The notes under the pieces: model-generated | Told to the model about the DNA's origin: nothing | Database searches by the model: none | What the model saw: the letters and a program-made list of their open reading frames with translations, nothing else | Made by a program: the position numbers and the translations under genes | From: Owenia fusiformis | Taxonomy: Eukaryota; Annelida; Polychaeta; Sabellida; Oweniidae | NCBI GenBank assembly: GCA_903813345.2 | Contig: CAIIXF020000003.1 | Coordinates: 4,182,109 to 4,246,108, forward strand | Reading direction: 5' to 3' | Length of the DNA stretch: 64,000 nt | Shown here: in pieces, positions 36,137-47,551 of the stretch | How positions within the stretch are numbered: the stretch's first letter is position 1 | Layout: each line of letters opens with the position of its first letter

Positions 36137-36443
36137 TACCATGGTATCAATTTTCCAGCATAATCATAGAAACTTGCATTTGTTTCTTCATTCTATGAGT
36201 TACCATGGTAATAATCTTCCAGCATATTCAGAGAAACTTGCATTTGTTTCTTAATTCTATAAGTTACCATGGTATTAACTTTCCAGCATAAGTTACCATG
36301 GTATAAACTTTCCAGCATAATTATATAAACTTGCATTTGTTTCTTAATTCTATAAGTTACCATGGTATTAACTTTCCAGCATAAGTTACCATGGTATAAA
36401 CTTTCCAGCATAATTATATAAAGTTGCATTTGTTTCTTCATTC
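36137..36443 (-). repeat. Tandem copies of the dehydrogenase 3' coding end
   Basis: Immediately downstream of the stop codon are about six full or partial copies (30-62 bp) of the last about 50 coding bases. Each carries the plus-strand landmark TTACCATGGTA (stop region) and most carry TTTCCAGCATAA. Higher-order pairing of a 31-bp short and a 62-bp long unit is visible. Confidence 0.85.
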
Positions 36444-39400
36444 TTACCATGGTATTAACTTTCCAGCATAATCATAGAAACTTGCATTTGTTTCTTCATT
36501 CAAGCCTTGCATAACTTTCAGCATTCCCGATATGGATTCACTCGATTCGATTAGGGCATTTTTCGTTCCGATATCGGTGAGCACCCATCCAGGATGCACC
36601 ACTGTTGCTAGGATACCATCCTTAAACAAATCACGTGCCAGGGATACGGTGCAAACATTTAAGGCTGCCTGAAATGCATAAATAAAAAGGCATCATAAAA
36701 CATGGAATTGTTCTAGTACACTGGACCAACAGGAGGAGAAATGCCATACAGTTGGACTCAAAATATCCACCATCTAGTTTCTGAATAAAACACGCTGTTG
36801 TAATGTTGTAATTTATGCAAACATATATGTACTCCTTACATCTCATTGTATGTTGTATTTCTTGTTAAGATATATATTTCCCGTTTGATATACAATAAAC
36901 CCTGTATCCAAAACCTCCTATAACATTATAACCCTAATATTTTGACATGATATAAATGTAATAACAAGCTATAACTAGATAATGGCAACTCCGCGGAGTA
37001 GCAAATCCCAACGAACAAAATATCAATTACCGAATTCCAATCAATTATACTCATTACTTTGGTTAAAATTGAAAAATTTAGATTTTAGAATTGCGAATTC
37101 CTGCAAAGCAGCCATTTTGAATTTTCTGAGGTACAAATCTGAAAAATAATACCATAATTGTGATCTACTCCAAAATTCCTTCAATTTGAGTATTATATAG
37201 CCATACGTTGAAGGGATCGAAAAATTATTGCGAAATCGTACATTAGACGGCCATTTTGAATTTTACGAGGCTCAAATCAGAAAAAGATACAATATTTGCA
37301 ATCTACTCTTAATTGCCTTTCATTTGAGTACAATAAACCTATACTTCAGAAAGATCTACAAATTAGCGAAAATTTCTGTTTTCCTGACCCCCCATACACG
37401 GCCCCTGGGGGTCAGGATGAAAAACACAGAATATATGTGAAATAGATAGATGTTGCGAATATACTACCAAAATTTCAAACAATAATATTAATTACTTTGG
37501 TTTAGAATGAAAAATTTATGATTTTTGCGAAAAAGTCCCGTCATTTTTTAAGCAGCGGCCATCTTGAAAAAAAATTTTTTGCGTAAAACTTTTCATCAAT
37601 ATACATCTTTCCACCGAATATGAAGAAAATCTGTCTACTAATATTTGAGTTATCTTCCGGACGGACGGACGGACGGACGGACTGACGGACTGACAGACTG
37701 ACGGACTGACGGACGGAGGGCTTCACTATATCCCTACCGAACTTCGTTCGTTGGGATAATTATTACATAAGCCAGAATTACTTCAAATTAACATTTTACT
37801 ACTACTTTAAGCTTTTTACAAAATGAGGTGTGTCAGTCATAGACCAATAAGAAGGGGTGCATCTTTTAAATGAAGCTGGATTCTTTGAATTATGGGGTAA
37901 CCACTCCCCCCCACACCCCCCTATTGTCCAGGGGTTGTATGTAATGGAAAATTTACTGATTTTCACAAATTAAGATTAAAATGTAAATGTACACTGATGA
38001 TAAAACAAAATGAACAATAATCTACTAATTATGAAAACTCATTATTTTTTACAGGCCGAGGGTAACAAAGGCCCAGGTATGGTATGACAAATGATTTTAG
38101 ACAGCCACATCTAATTTTACCATAACTACAACATATCTTATCAAAAAATGTTTCCCTCGTTGTAAGGTCCCCAAAATAATGTGAGTAATACATTGACGAA
38201 ATATTATAAGGGCAGGTTTAGTAATGACTAAGGTAATGTTGTTCAGTTTCAAATTGGTTAAGTATAGCAAATACGGTATGTTTTCAACACCATACCTACT
38301 GATGCAAAAAAAGTACAAATCACCGGCAAATTGTTAACAGCAATTTTAAACACAGGAAGTCACATGAACATGTACCTTGCTTGCTCTGTAAGCATACAAT
38401 CCTCCTCTTTTGTTGTCATCGCATGAACCAACCTTTGATGACACATTGACAATCGCTGCCCTTGCCCAGCCCAGTGGGGCGTCTTTCTGAGCATCCGCTG
38501 CACGCTTCAGTAAGGGAAGAAATGCCTGAAAGAGGAAAACAATATGCATTCATCTTTGATGACACATTGACAATCGCTGCCCTTGCCCACCCCAGTGGGG
38601 CGTCTTTCTGAGCATCCGCTGCACGCTTCAGTAAGGGAAGAAATGCCTGAAAGAGGAAAACAATATGCATTCATCTTTGATGAGACATGGATAATTGCTA
38701 CCCTTGCCCAGCCTAGTGGGGCGTCTTTCTGAGCATCCGCTGCACGCTTCAGTAAGGGAAGAAATGCCTGAAAGAGGAAAACAATATGCATTCATCTTTG
38801 ATGAGACATGGATAATTGCTACCCTTGCCCAGCCTAGTGGGGCGTCTTTCTGAGAATCCGCTGCACGCTTCAGTAAGGGAAGAAATGCCTGAAAGAGGAA
38901 AACAATATGCATTCATCTTTGATGACACATGGATAATTGCTACCCTTGCCCAGCCTAGTGGGGCGTCTTTCTGAGCATCCGCTGCACGCTTCAGTAAGGG
39001 AAGAAATGCCTGAAAGAGGAAAACAATATGCATTCATCTTTGATGAGACATGGATAATTGCTACCCTTGCCCAGCCTAGTGGGGCGTCTTTCTGAGCATC
39101 CGCTGCACGCTTCAGTAAGGGAAGAAATGCCTGAAAGAGGAAAACAATATGCATTCATCTTTGATGACACATTGACAATCGCTGCCCTTGCCCACCCCAG
39201 TGGGGCGTCTTTCTGAGAATCCGCTGCACGCTTCAGTAAGGGAAGAAATGCCTGAAAGAGGAAGACAATATGCATTCATCTTTGATGACACATTGACAAT
39301 CGCTGCCCTTGCCCACCCCAGTGGGGCGTCTTTCTGAGAATCAGCTGCACGCTTCAGTAAGGGAAGAAATGCCTGAAAGAGGAAAACAATATGCATTCAT

Positions 39401-42400
39401 CTTTGATGAGACATGGATAATTGCTACCCTTGCCCAGCCTAGTGGGGCGTCTTTCTGAGAATCCGCTGCACGCTTCAGTAAGGGAAGAAATGCCTGAAAG
39501 AGGAAGACAATATGCATTCATCTAAGAGCAAAGGTGGTGGTGTTTGAGGGGGTGGTTTGAACCCCACCCTAGCCAAAAATTGTTTCAAAATCTTGCAGTT
39601 TTTACCATTCTCAGCATTTCTCAAGTGATTTTGGCCATTTTTAGGCCAAAGTTGTCAAAAACGAACTCCCTTGGAATTTTTCAAAACAAAAACATTGAAA
39701 AATGCTTGCTATACAGGCCTACATCCAGTTGAAGGAAATCAAAGATTAAATACAATTTCTATGCACCTCATCCTCAAGTGGGTGCGGATTTTTCATTTGC
39801 ACAATTTGCACCAAATTTGCATGGTGCTTCTTACATGTGGCTATCAGAAAGAGGCAAACACCTCTTCTAACCTCTTCTGCCTCTCAATAAAAGCTAAATA
39901 AACTTAGCTCCACTCCAGAGAAGATTCAAATGTCTAGATCTTACAAAAATGTTGAGATTTCAAATAATAAACAGAATTTTTGACTTTGATCAAGCCAAAT
40001 ATCGTCTTCAGTCTATGGTTCATTTCAAGTGAAATGAACCATAAACCATACACATGCTTTACCTGAGAAATCAAGATAGGTGCGATAGAATTGACATCAA
40101 ATGTTTTCTTCATAACTTCAGCAGTAACATCAGGAAGGTTTGTCCTTATTAGAATACCAGCATTGTTGATTAGAAGATTGAGCCCATTTTCTTCAACTAT
40201 GGCTCCAACCTCTTCTGCAAGACTGGCATATCTTGATTCATCTGTGACTTCTGTAACATAGGGTTACATATTTTAAGCAATGGTAACAAATTTTGCAAAT
40301 TTGCCAGTTCAGATGTTCTCAGGCGAAATATTAGTTTCATATAAATTTCAAACTGAGAACTATAATCATGGGCTTTCAATGGGAGTCAGGATGTGTATAG
40401 ATGGCAGTTAACTACTACATGTGGGTTGTTCTTCACATCTGGCCCATTGGTTTGAGTGTAAATATTGCTGCTTCAAAACTTCAAATTCACTACACATATC
40501 AAATAAATATCATATTTTCCTTCATAGTATTTACAAACATGTTTTAAGATTCAAAATCAAAGGGTTTTGGATATTTTCAATCACATTTATTTTGGGGAGA
40601 TTTTTGGAGCAATTTTGACATGTTAAAGTATGCTATTAAACCCACTGAATTTTTCACCATCTATTGACAGTCCTGAAGGCCATTAGAAAGTTGAAAGCCC
40701 ATGCTATAATGGATATATAGAGGTGGGGGGGGGGTTAGTGGGTGGATGTGAAATACACACATACAATGGCAAAGTTTGTAATTTCAATTTAGAGAATAAA
40801 TACAATTGTATTTTTAAACAAAAAAACTCATACTGACCTAACTGAAGTATGTGGAGGTTACTATGACCAGCTTGAAGTGCTTGAAGGTCCTACAAATAAA
40901 ACAGCAACATGTATAAGCATTTTTATAAGCATTTTTATAAGCATTTGTATATCTATATCTCAATATGCACTGTGTTACCATATATGTGGGGTGACCACTG
41001 CAATGTCACACCGGAATAACCTGACAACTGTAAAGTCAGATATCCTTGTCACAAATGGTGGACATTACCGTTGCTTCAATTAGATTTTCATGAACTGTAT
41101 GTTTAATAGAGCGACTTGATTAAATTCTTTTGGTACAGCAATCACTCAAACTGTTTTTCTACTGATCATATAGTTAAAAAATAGAAATATGACACAGGAC
41201 AACGCATACTGTAGTGTACAGGTAGTGAAAACAGTAATATTTGACAACGGTGTATGTAAAGACAACGGTAAAGTGTCTATTTACTGTTGTCATGTTCCAA
41301 TGCAACACATCCACCATAGTCCGTTGTCACATCTTACCATATGCCGTTGTATTTGTAAATTATTTCAAATTCAGATTCCGTTGTCATAGACCATATCGAG
41401 GATCCTATGTTGTGGTAATTCACGACTCCATTTGATAGAAGTTGGGATTTCATATAGTACATCATCACAGGAGCTTAACAACATATGCACAGGCTATTCA
41501 AGTGTTATATTGCAGTGGTCACCCCACATTATAGTAACACAGTGCATATTGTGATATAAAAAACACTTAGCAACATATACAACCATTACAACCATTGCCA
41601 TAGCCTTACTTCCTGCGAAAGCTATGTGGATTTTGATCTATAGCTTTCCCAGGGCGCACTTGGGCAGCTCAATAATAGTGACCTTTAAAATATGAATAAA
41701 GATTTCAGCGGCTTACTTTTGGTCTCTAACTGTGTCTTACATCAGTATCATTAATCCGTGCAAGTATTGGAGCGCTGAAATACTTCTTTTTCGATCAAGA
41801 CTTGTAAATTGTTCATCGAGTGAATGTTTTATCGACCCATTTCAAATATGGCGGTTTGCTAGGAGTGAGATACACAACGATTGAAATGAATTTTGAGAAT
41901 GATTTAGGTTCGGACAACCTCCGGAGATTCACGGAAATGTCCGAGCAGAAAACGCCATATTGGAATTTGGCAGTAAAAACATTCACTCAACTAACAATTA
42001 CAAGTCTTTGTCGAAAAGGAAGTAATTCAGCGCACCAATACTTGCACGGAAGGATGATAATGATGTATTACATAGTTAGAGAACAAAAGTAAGCCGCAGA
42101 TCGACTTAATTCGATTTCAAAGGTCACTATTAATCAGCTGTCCACTTCCCCATTTGAGAGCCATAAGTTTCAAAATCTAACATGGCTCTCGAAGTGAGTA
42201 ACCATAGCCATATAAGGCTTTAACATTACCACGGTCATGACAGGACTTGCAATATAATAAAGCATTGTCACGGTCATATCAGGCTTTAACATTACCATGG
42301 TCATGACAGGCCATGCAATATAATATACATTCAGTCACAGTACAGTGGGGGACAAAAATAAAACGCAACATTCACAAGTTGTCACAATGAGCTAATTTCC

Positions 42401-43156
42401 AAGTTTCGTGTCTCAAACTCTCCCAAGCGGTAGAAAAATAATTCCCATTCACTAAAGTAGCACAATAAATGAATACAAAACTTCATACCTGCAAATAATG
42501 GATAAATCCCTACCAAATCGAATGAATGTTTTCATGAATCGCCATGTTTGTTATCCAAGGAAGGTTGACTCCCAGAATGCAACATCAGTTACCGTATTTA
42601 CTCATGACAGGTTTCAAAATGGCGGAACAGCATTTTGAAAGCTGGCACGTGTCATGTTGCATTCTGGGAGCCAATCCTCCGTTCCGGCGCAATCGGGCGA
42701 CAAAATCACCTCAACATTTGAAGAGGCGGCATAACATGTGAATATCCACTTCAACTTTTGAAGTTCTTATTTGTCATTAGGGACACAAATTCCACTATAT
42801 TTGGACTTACTCAGACGGAGAAAATAGAGCACTGAATACACTGAGGTAAGAATTTATTACATGTGCGACAGCATGTAATTTTCATAGCTTTTGCAATTCT
42901 TTATGATCCCCACTGTACATGTATGTAGCAATGCTAGCATTGTCACGGTTATACCGGACTTTCACGATAACAATAGATAGCATGTGGGCGCCTGTGCTTT
43001 GATGTCATCCCCACTGACACTTACCGCAGCTTCGGCAGGGTTTCGGCAGGTAGCAAACAAGTGTTTAGGCGGTTGTTTCATCGATAAGAACTGTTTTACA
43101 AACTCCAAACCGATTCCCCTATTGCACCCTGTAATTAACACGGACCTTGGCGACAT
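36444..43156 (-). CDS. Short-chain dehydrogenase/reductase (C-factor/sniffer type), 5 exons
   Basis: Exons: 43156-43025, 40889-40838, 40250-40063, 38525-38376, 36668-36444 (stop TAA). All are GT/AG and phases agree, giving 248 aa, the usual length for this cytosolic NAD(P)-dependent SDR group. Visible motifs are TGCNRGIG (cofactor loop, residue 9 on), NNAG (90-93), VSS (catalytic Ser near 154), YRASK (Tyr170, Lys174) and HPGWVLTD, with an ending (YAGKLIPW) typical of C-factor-like proteins. An in-frame ATG at 43222 could add 22 residues; 43156 was chosen because MSPRSVLITG is the family start. The substrate cannot be inferred. Exon 4's acceptor edge and exon 5's tail have both been amplified into tandem arrays. 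Confidence 0.93.
37090..37757 (-). mobile_element. Reverse copy of the palindromic-end element, with microsatellite
   Basis: Ends at about 37757 with ACCGAACTTCGTTCGTTGGG, the reverse of the end at 3521. GGAC/TGAC tetranucleotide runs lie at 37659-37716. GGCCATTTTGAATTTT-type motifs occur inside. Located in intron 4 of the dehydrogenase gene. Confidence 0.6.
37758..38375. other. Dehydrogenase intron 4, remainder
   Basis: AT-rich; no exon, RNA gene or terminal repeats recognised. Confidence 0.5.
38526..39520 (-). repeat. 121-bp array of dehydrogenase exon-4 acceptor edges
   Basis: Eight further copies lie beyond the intact exon, with acceptor landmarks (plus strand CCTGAAAGAGG) at 121-bp steps: 38526, 38647, 38768, 38889, 39010, 39131, 39252, 39373, 39494. 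Each unit holds the pyrimidine tract, the AG and about 90 bp of exon 4 up to VSSK, but no donor. Two sequence types alternate irregularly: ATTGTCAATGTGTC (as in the real exon) and ATTATCCATGTCTC. Confidence 0.93.
39521..40062. other. Dehydrogenase intron 3, remainder
   Basis: A dispersed repeat (about 39560-39690) shared with 35405-35600, followed by unremarkable AT-rich DNA. No exon recognised. Confidence 0.5.
40251..40837. other. Dehydrogenase intron 2
   Basis: No feature recognised beyond a G tract near 40725-40735. Confidence 0.5.
40951..41559. mobile_element. TIR element with arms of about 55 bp
   Basis: Left arm CTCAATATGCACTGTGTTAC ... GGGGTGACCACTGCAAT is mirrored on the right (ATTGCAGTGGTCACCCC ... 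GTAACACAGTGCATATTG). The centre has repeated CCGTTGTC/GACAACGG motifs. Non-coding; in intron 1 of the dehydrogenase gene. Confidence 0.7.
41665..42140. mobile_element. Foldback element with arms near 200 bp
   Basis: The left half (CAATAATAGTGACCTTT, GCGGCTTACTTTTGGTCTC, CAAGTATTGGAGCGCTGAA, GAGTGAATGTTTT, ATATGGCG) is repeated in reverse order and complement in the right half, ending AGGTCACTATTAATCAGCTG. The central loop is about 80 bp. The ORF here is a by-product. Confidence 0.8.
42341..42917. mobile_element. Possible TIR element (TACAGTGGGG ends)
   Basis: TACAGTGGGG at 42341 and CCCCACTGTA at 42908-42917 face each other. An internal inverted pair (CTCCCAGAATGCAACAT / ATGTTGCATTCTGGGAG) lies at about 42568-42671. 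Similarity further into the ends is weak. Confidence 0.45.
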
Positions 43157-44834
43157 GACAATGGGTAAACGACTTGCTAATTCGAAATAACGAAGGAATT
43201 CTAATGTTTTGATTACTTTCAAGATTCAACCGGTGCGTAATACGTCATCAAATATTGCGTACAGAAGAGATGACGAAGTACACATCTGAAGTTTGGAAAG
43301 TTCTAAAAATATTTTAATAAAGTCGATTTTTAGCAGATTATGCATATAAATCTAGTCTCAAGCGGAAGATTCCCAGAAAGGTTAGTTTTATATAGATTTT
43401 GTTGCAAACGTTAACTTAGAAGTCACTACCTGTGTAGGATTCATAGTCAGACTCTAACACCTTTCAGACAAAATTTCATCAGAATCAGATTTGAGGTTGG
43501 GGGAACACTGTAACATGTGTTTTCTCATACAAATGATCCGTCATGCAGGGAGGGGGGGGGCACAACCAAATGCTATAACATGTGTTTTCTCATACAAATG
43601 ATCAGTCGTGCAGTGAGGGGGGCACAACCAAATGCTATAACATGTGTTTTGTCTATGTCAATAATCTGCAAAAGGCTAGAGTAGATTTCATGGCCTGACT
43701 GTGTTGGTAGGAAGTCCCTTAATGTTGAAATACCCTGGGGCGACTGTCAGGCTACCGCGTTGACATCATACAAATGATCCGTCATGCCTCTCAGAGAGGC
43801 AGGAAGGGTCAGGAATTGACATGCTTCCAACTGTACTATAAAAATAAATTACAGTAAAACTTGTCTAAGTTGAACACCTTTGGTAGTATGTATCCAACAG
43901 AGGGAATATAATATAGAAGGTGGGTATGAGGTAGGAGGTTTATTATACAACGCCTCAGGAATTGACATTGTAATGACCCGAGGGCGCCCTAGTATGTATC
44001 CAACAGACTGACTAGAAGTCAGTCTGTTATGATGTACTACTTTCCTGTGGAAATTGCAGTGAAATTTTTTGCACAAAATTATCAATTAGGGGAACCATTT
44101 CTTCAATAAAATAAGCATTACAAAATTTCAATGAATTAGTAAGGTACAATTAAATGCGATAAAAAGAAACACAGCATATTGTCAAGTGGAAATAAAGCTA
44201 GTTGAAGTAACAAATGTGCAAATTAATTTTACCCAATCGGCCATTTTGAATAGCACTTCCTATGTAAACAAATATTTGAAATTACCAAACTTTAACATAG
44301 GTGCCTTATAGTCTGAATATAATTCAGACTAAATAGGATATAGTCTAGAGGGCGCCCCAGAGGAATGACTAACTAGGGTCATTACGACATGCTTCCAGGA
44401 ACTACTGCGTACTATGAAAATTAATTACAGTTAAACCTGTCTAAGTTGGACACTTTTGGTCTGTTGGTACCTCTGAAGTGTGTTTGTGTAGTAACATTTG
44501 CTCAGATTCATCAGATGGCGCCTGGGCAATGGAGTATTTTGTTTAAAACTGAATACACAATTTGAACAAAAAAAATACTCAATCGGCCAGGCGCCGGCTG
44601 ATGAATCAGAGCAATTGTAACCCGGGCATTAAGAGGTGTTCTACTCAATTTTTTAATATACTGTCAGTCAGTTGGTCTTAGGACACTGGAAAGTATTCCA
44701 CTTTCAGAGGTCTTCCATTTCTGCATGTGTTCCACTTTACAGGTTTCACTGTATAGTCGGAGGTAAATGAATACTATCTTATTGATGCAATACGCTTTTG
44801 TTTCAGATTCAAGGTTAGAGCTGAATCATTCCTG
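43157..44834. other. Intergenic region between dehydrogenase and DNLZ
   Basis: The genes are divergent, so both promoters should lie here, but no core motif is clear. It contains about 2.5 tandem copies of a unit of roughly 63 bp at 43511-43655 (ACAACCAAATGCTATAACATG) and fragments of the GGGTATGAGGTAGGAGG element near 43920. GTAATGACCCGAGGGCGCC occurs near 43972 (also at 33713). Confidence 0.5.
44490..44622. mobile_element. Foldback MITE (CGGCCAGGCGCC family), copy 1
   Basis: Outer arms GTAACATTTGCTCAGATTC / ATCAGAGCAATTGTAAC and inner arms GAGTATTTTGTTTAAA / GAACAAAAAAAATACTC are inverted relatives. A second copy is at 51098-51233. Confidence 0.65.
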
Positions 44835-44905
44835 GCAGGTATTGTGTGACGCAGGTATTGTGTGACGCAGGTATTGTCTGACGCAGGTATTTTCTGACGC
44901 AGGTA
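44807..44905 (+). other. Possible DNLZ 5' leader exon with repeated splice donors
   Basis: TTGTTTCAG ends at 44806, and five 16-bp repeats of GCAGGTATTGTGTGAC (one base varies) begin near 44835. Each repeat offers a CAG|GTATT donor. It lies 340 bp upstream of the DNLZ ATG. Whether this is transcribed is inference. Confidence 0.35.
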
Positions 44906-45241
44906 CTGTTTAATGTAACTCAAGTGTCAGATTGTGACATTGAGAGAATATTTTGACAACATTTAGAGGACATTGTATCTAAGAGTACAACTGGATTTAA
45001 CTACAACTGAACTAGGCCAGTAAAGCAGCATTTATCAAGTAACAAAAGAACTGAACAACAGAACACAATATAATTTATCCAATGACATTAGAAGCTTAGA
45101 GCATATCCAGTTACAATTACAACTGAATTCAGATCCAAAACGTACATACATATGTAAAGATGTATGCTTCATTATAAATTCAGAATTTGTTATCAGGTAA
45201 GGATACTAATTCATATTGCTTGCCAGTGAAATATTTTAAAA

Positions 45242-45811
45242 ATGGCGCTTCAAGTGAATTGTGGGAAAAAAATCTTGCGACTTGTATTGCAGCATGAACA
45301 CCTGTCAAAGAATAGGATACAACTATTGCATAGAATTCAAGCACACGGATCAACTTACCCAGCAAAAAACTTAAATTGTACTGCAAAAACTTTAAACAAT
45401 CCTGCAAAAGCATTCCAATGTATTACAGGACTACAGTGCCACAATACCAAAATTATTTGTTCAAGAAACTTTTCTACAACTACTCAAAAATATAACAGTG
45501 ATCAAAACGTTGATAATGATGCTAAACATGAATTAGGAAAGATGGAGCAGAAGCTAGCAATTGTATACACGTGCAAAGTGTGTCAAACAAGGTCGTCAAA
45601 AACTTTTGATAAATTATCATATGAAAAAGGAGTTGTTATAGTAACATGTCCTGGTTGTAATAGCCATCATTTAATAGCAGACAACCTCGGTTGGTTCAAA
45701 GATGTTAAAGGAAAAAACATTGAGGAAGTCCTTGCTGAAAAGGGTGAAAAGGTACAAAGGATAACTAATGATGGAACTTTGGAGGTAAATCTGAGTAAAA
45801 ACAATGAATGA
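45242..45811 (+). CDS. DNLZ: DNL-type zinc finger protein, mitochondrial HSP70 partner
   Basis: A 189-aa single-exon ORF. Residues 1-80 are rich in Lys, Asn and Gln, poor in acidic residues and end near FSTTTQ, as expected of a mitochondrial targeting leader. Residues 107-152 form the DNL zinc ribbon: CKVC (111-114), CPGC (136-139), then [11 protein letters not shown] with the D-N-L signature. Known members (Hep1/Zim17/Tim15/DNLZ) keep mitochondrial HSP70 soluble and support protein import and Fe-S biogenesis. The start at 45242 (AAAATGGCG) is the first ATG of the frame. The final coding bases and stop are copied in tandem just downstream. Confidence 0.95.
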   Translation: MALQVNCGKKILRLVLQHEHLSKNRIQLLHRIQAHGSTYPAKNLNCTAKTLNNPAKAFQCITGLQCHNTKIICSRNFSTTTQKYNSDQNVDNDAKHELGKMEQKLAIVYTCKVCQTRSSKTFDKLSYEKGVVIVTCPGCNSHHLIADNLGWFKDVKGKNIEEVLAEKGEKVQRITNDGTLEVNLSKNNE

Positions 45812-46022
45812 TATTGTACCAGTTGAAATAATTGATTATAAAATATGAAAAAGGTAAAAAGGATAACAAATGATGGGAGTTTGGAGGTAAATCTGAGTAA
45901 AAACAATGAATGAAATTATACCAGTTGAAATAATTGATTATAAAATATGAAAAGGTAAAAGGATAACAAATGATTGGACTTTGGAGGTAAATCTGAGTAA
46001 AAACAATGAATAATATTATACT
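45749..46022 (+). repeat. Three tandem copies of the DNLZ 3' end
   Basis: The last about 60 coding bases plus stop and about 45 bases beyond occur at the gene end and twice more after it. Landmark is GGAGGTAAATCTGAGTAAAA at about 45781, 45883 and 45981. The downstream copies are non-coding unless reading skips the stop. Confidence 0.88.
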
Positions 46023-46819
46023 AGTCGAATAGATACTTGATATAGATTGCATCGCAGGTTTATCCAATAACTTCATACTCTTTTTATACATCTAATAGTC
46101 AGGGCACGCCTTAAGCGTCGGACAGCTGGTCATTATCTGGTTACTTTTGATACTGACCAGTTGATTTTTTCACTAGGTATAGGAAAATAACATTGCAACT
46201 GGTCAGTAATGCCTTTTTGACCAGCAGCTCTGGAATCCTTAGGGCATACACTGCTAATAGTCTATAAGGCATCCCCAAATATGATCAGCTTTAAACATTT
46301 TTCAACATTAGTTTACTAGAACTAGAATACTTCATTTTATAAATGCACTTTTAAATTAAAGAATTGTCTCATTAAAACAAAACTGATCAGTTAAAGCATA
46401 TGTCAAAACTTGTGGTACTCGATCATGAATTCTTACTTTATCAATGGATTTAAGGCTGTGTTCTCACTGAAATAAAAGTCAATAATTTTATACATACCAG
46501 TACATGATAGTTTTGTTAAATTTATGTTAAAGGCTGTTAAGCCCTTGGCTCAAAAGGTGTGGGTGATAAAAAGCATGAATGGTTTGTATAAGATTATAAA
46601 TAAGGATGCCAGCATTGGTTCAAAGGCTAGCATACTGAATTGTTCTGAATATTATAATAAGTGCATCAACTCAGAAGATAATGGTGGAATGTAAATGTAA
46701 ATTACAATACATATTTTTTGATTTCATTGAATACTACACGCACATTTCCACGGATGCAAGAGTATGGGAACAATTTATCATGTTAGTTTGTTTGTCTTAC
46801 AAACTTGGTATGGGCAAAA
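46023..46819. other. Intergenic, nothing recognised
   Basis: AT-rich DNA after DNLZ; a possible poly(A) signal (AATAAA) near 46470. Confidence 0.45.
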
Positions 46820-47410
46820 AGTGGTGACATTTTTTATGGTCTCTGTTTTTGTATGATGGTTGGCGATCAGCGTCTCTAACAAATTCTTACAACTTCCAAT
46901 AACTGCTGTTCAGACTGACTTCAATTTTTTTTCAAAATCATCTACATGTTTTCAGAAGTTCATATCTGACTTTAGATTTGACCGTTAATGACCCTTTCAA
47001 GGTCAAAAAAGGTCTTTTTTCATCTTGCTCCAAATTGACCACTTTTTCAAATCATCTACAAAATCTCAGAAGTTCACATCTAACTTCAGATTTGAGCCTC
47101 AATGACCTTATGAAGGTAAAAAATTGTTGTAAAGATACCTTTATTGACACTGAGCACGTCATTGAAAGTGAAATCTCAAATTAAAGTCAGATTTGAACTT
47201 CTGATCATGAAAAAAAGATTGGTCAATTTGAAGCAAGTTGAAAAAAAAACCTTTTTGACCTTGAGAAGGTCATTGAAGGTCCAATCTCAAATTTAAAGTC
47301 AGATTTGAACTTCAATTTTTAAGTTAACCGGATTATTATTGTTCAAATCTGACTAAGATTTAACTCCGATGGTGACATTTTGTCATGTTGATGCCCCGGG
47401 GTTGATGCCT
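46820..47410. mobile_element. Foldback version of the AGGTCA repeat element
   Basis: The left part is antisense to the right end of 30529-33225 (GTGGTGACATTTTTTATGG, GCGTCTCTAACAAATTCTTA). The right part is sense-like (TTGACCTTGAGAAGGTCATT) and ends with GGTGACATTTTGTCATGTTG. One or two satellite units remain on each side. Confidence 0.65.
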
Positions 47411-47551
47411 TGTTTGATAAATAAATAATTATTTGTATTATGTTTATTTGTAAATTCAACTTTATTCTGAATGATGCTATAACTTATTAATTACTTACAT
47501 GTACATCTTACGTCAAATGATCGACCTGACATCTTTATTGAATATACCATG

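Noticed and set aside
36631-36846. 71-aa minus-strand gene upstream of dehydrogenase exon 5
   Set aside because: It is intron read-through in another frame across the true exon-5 acceptor at 36669.
38346-39396. Eight separate 94-aa genes on the minus strand
   Set aside because: They are overlapping reads of the 121-bp array of exon-4 edges. Only the proximal copy is part of a complete exon.
41820-42092. 90-aa plus-strand protein in the dehydrogenase intron
   Set aside because: It lies wholly inside the foldback element and has no family resemblance.
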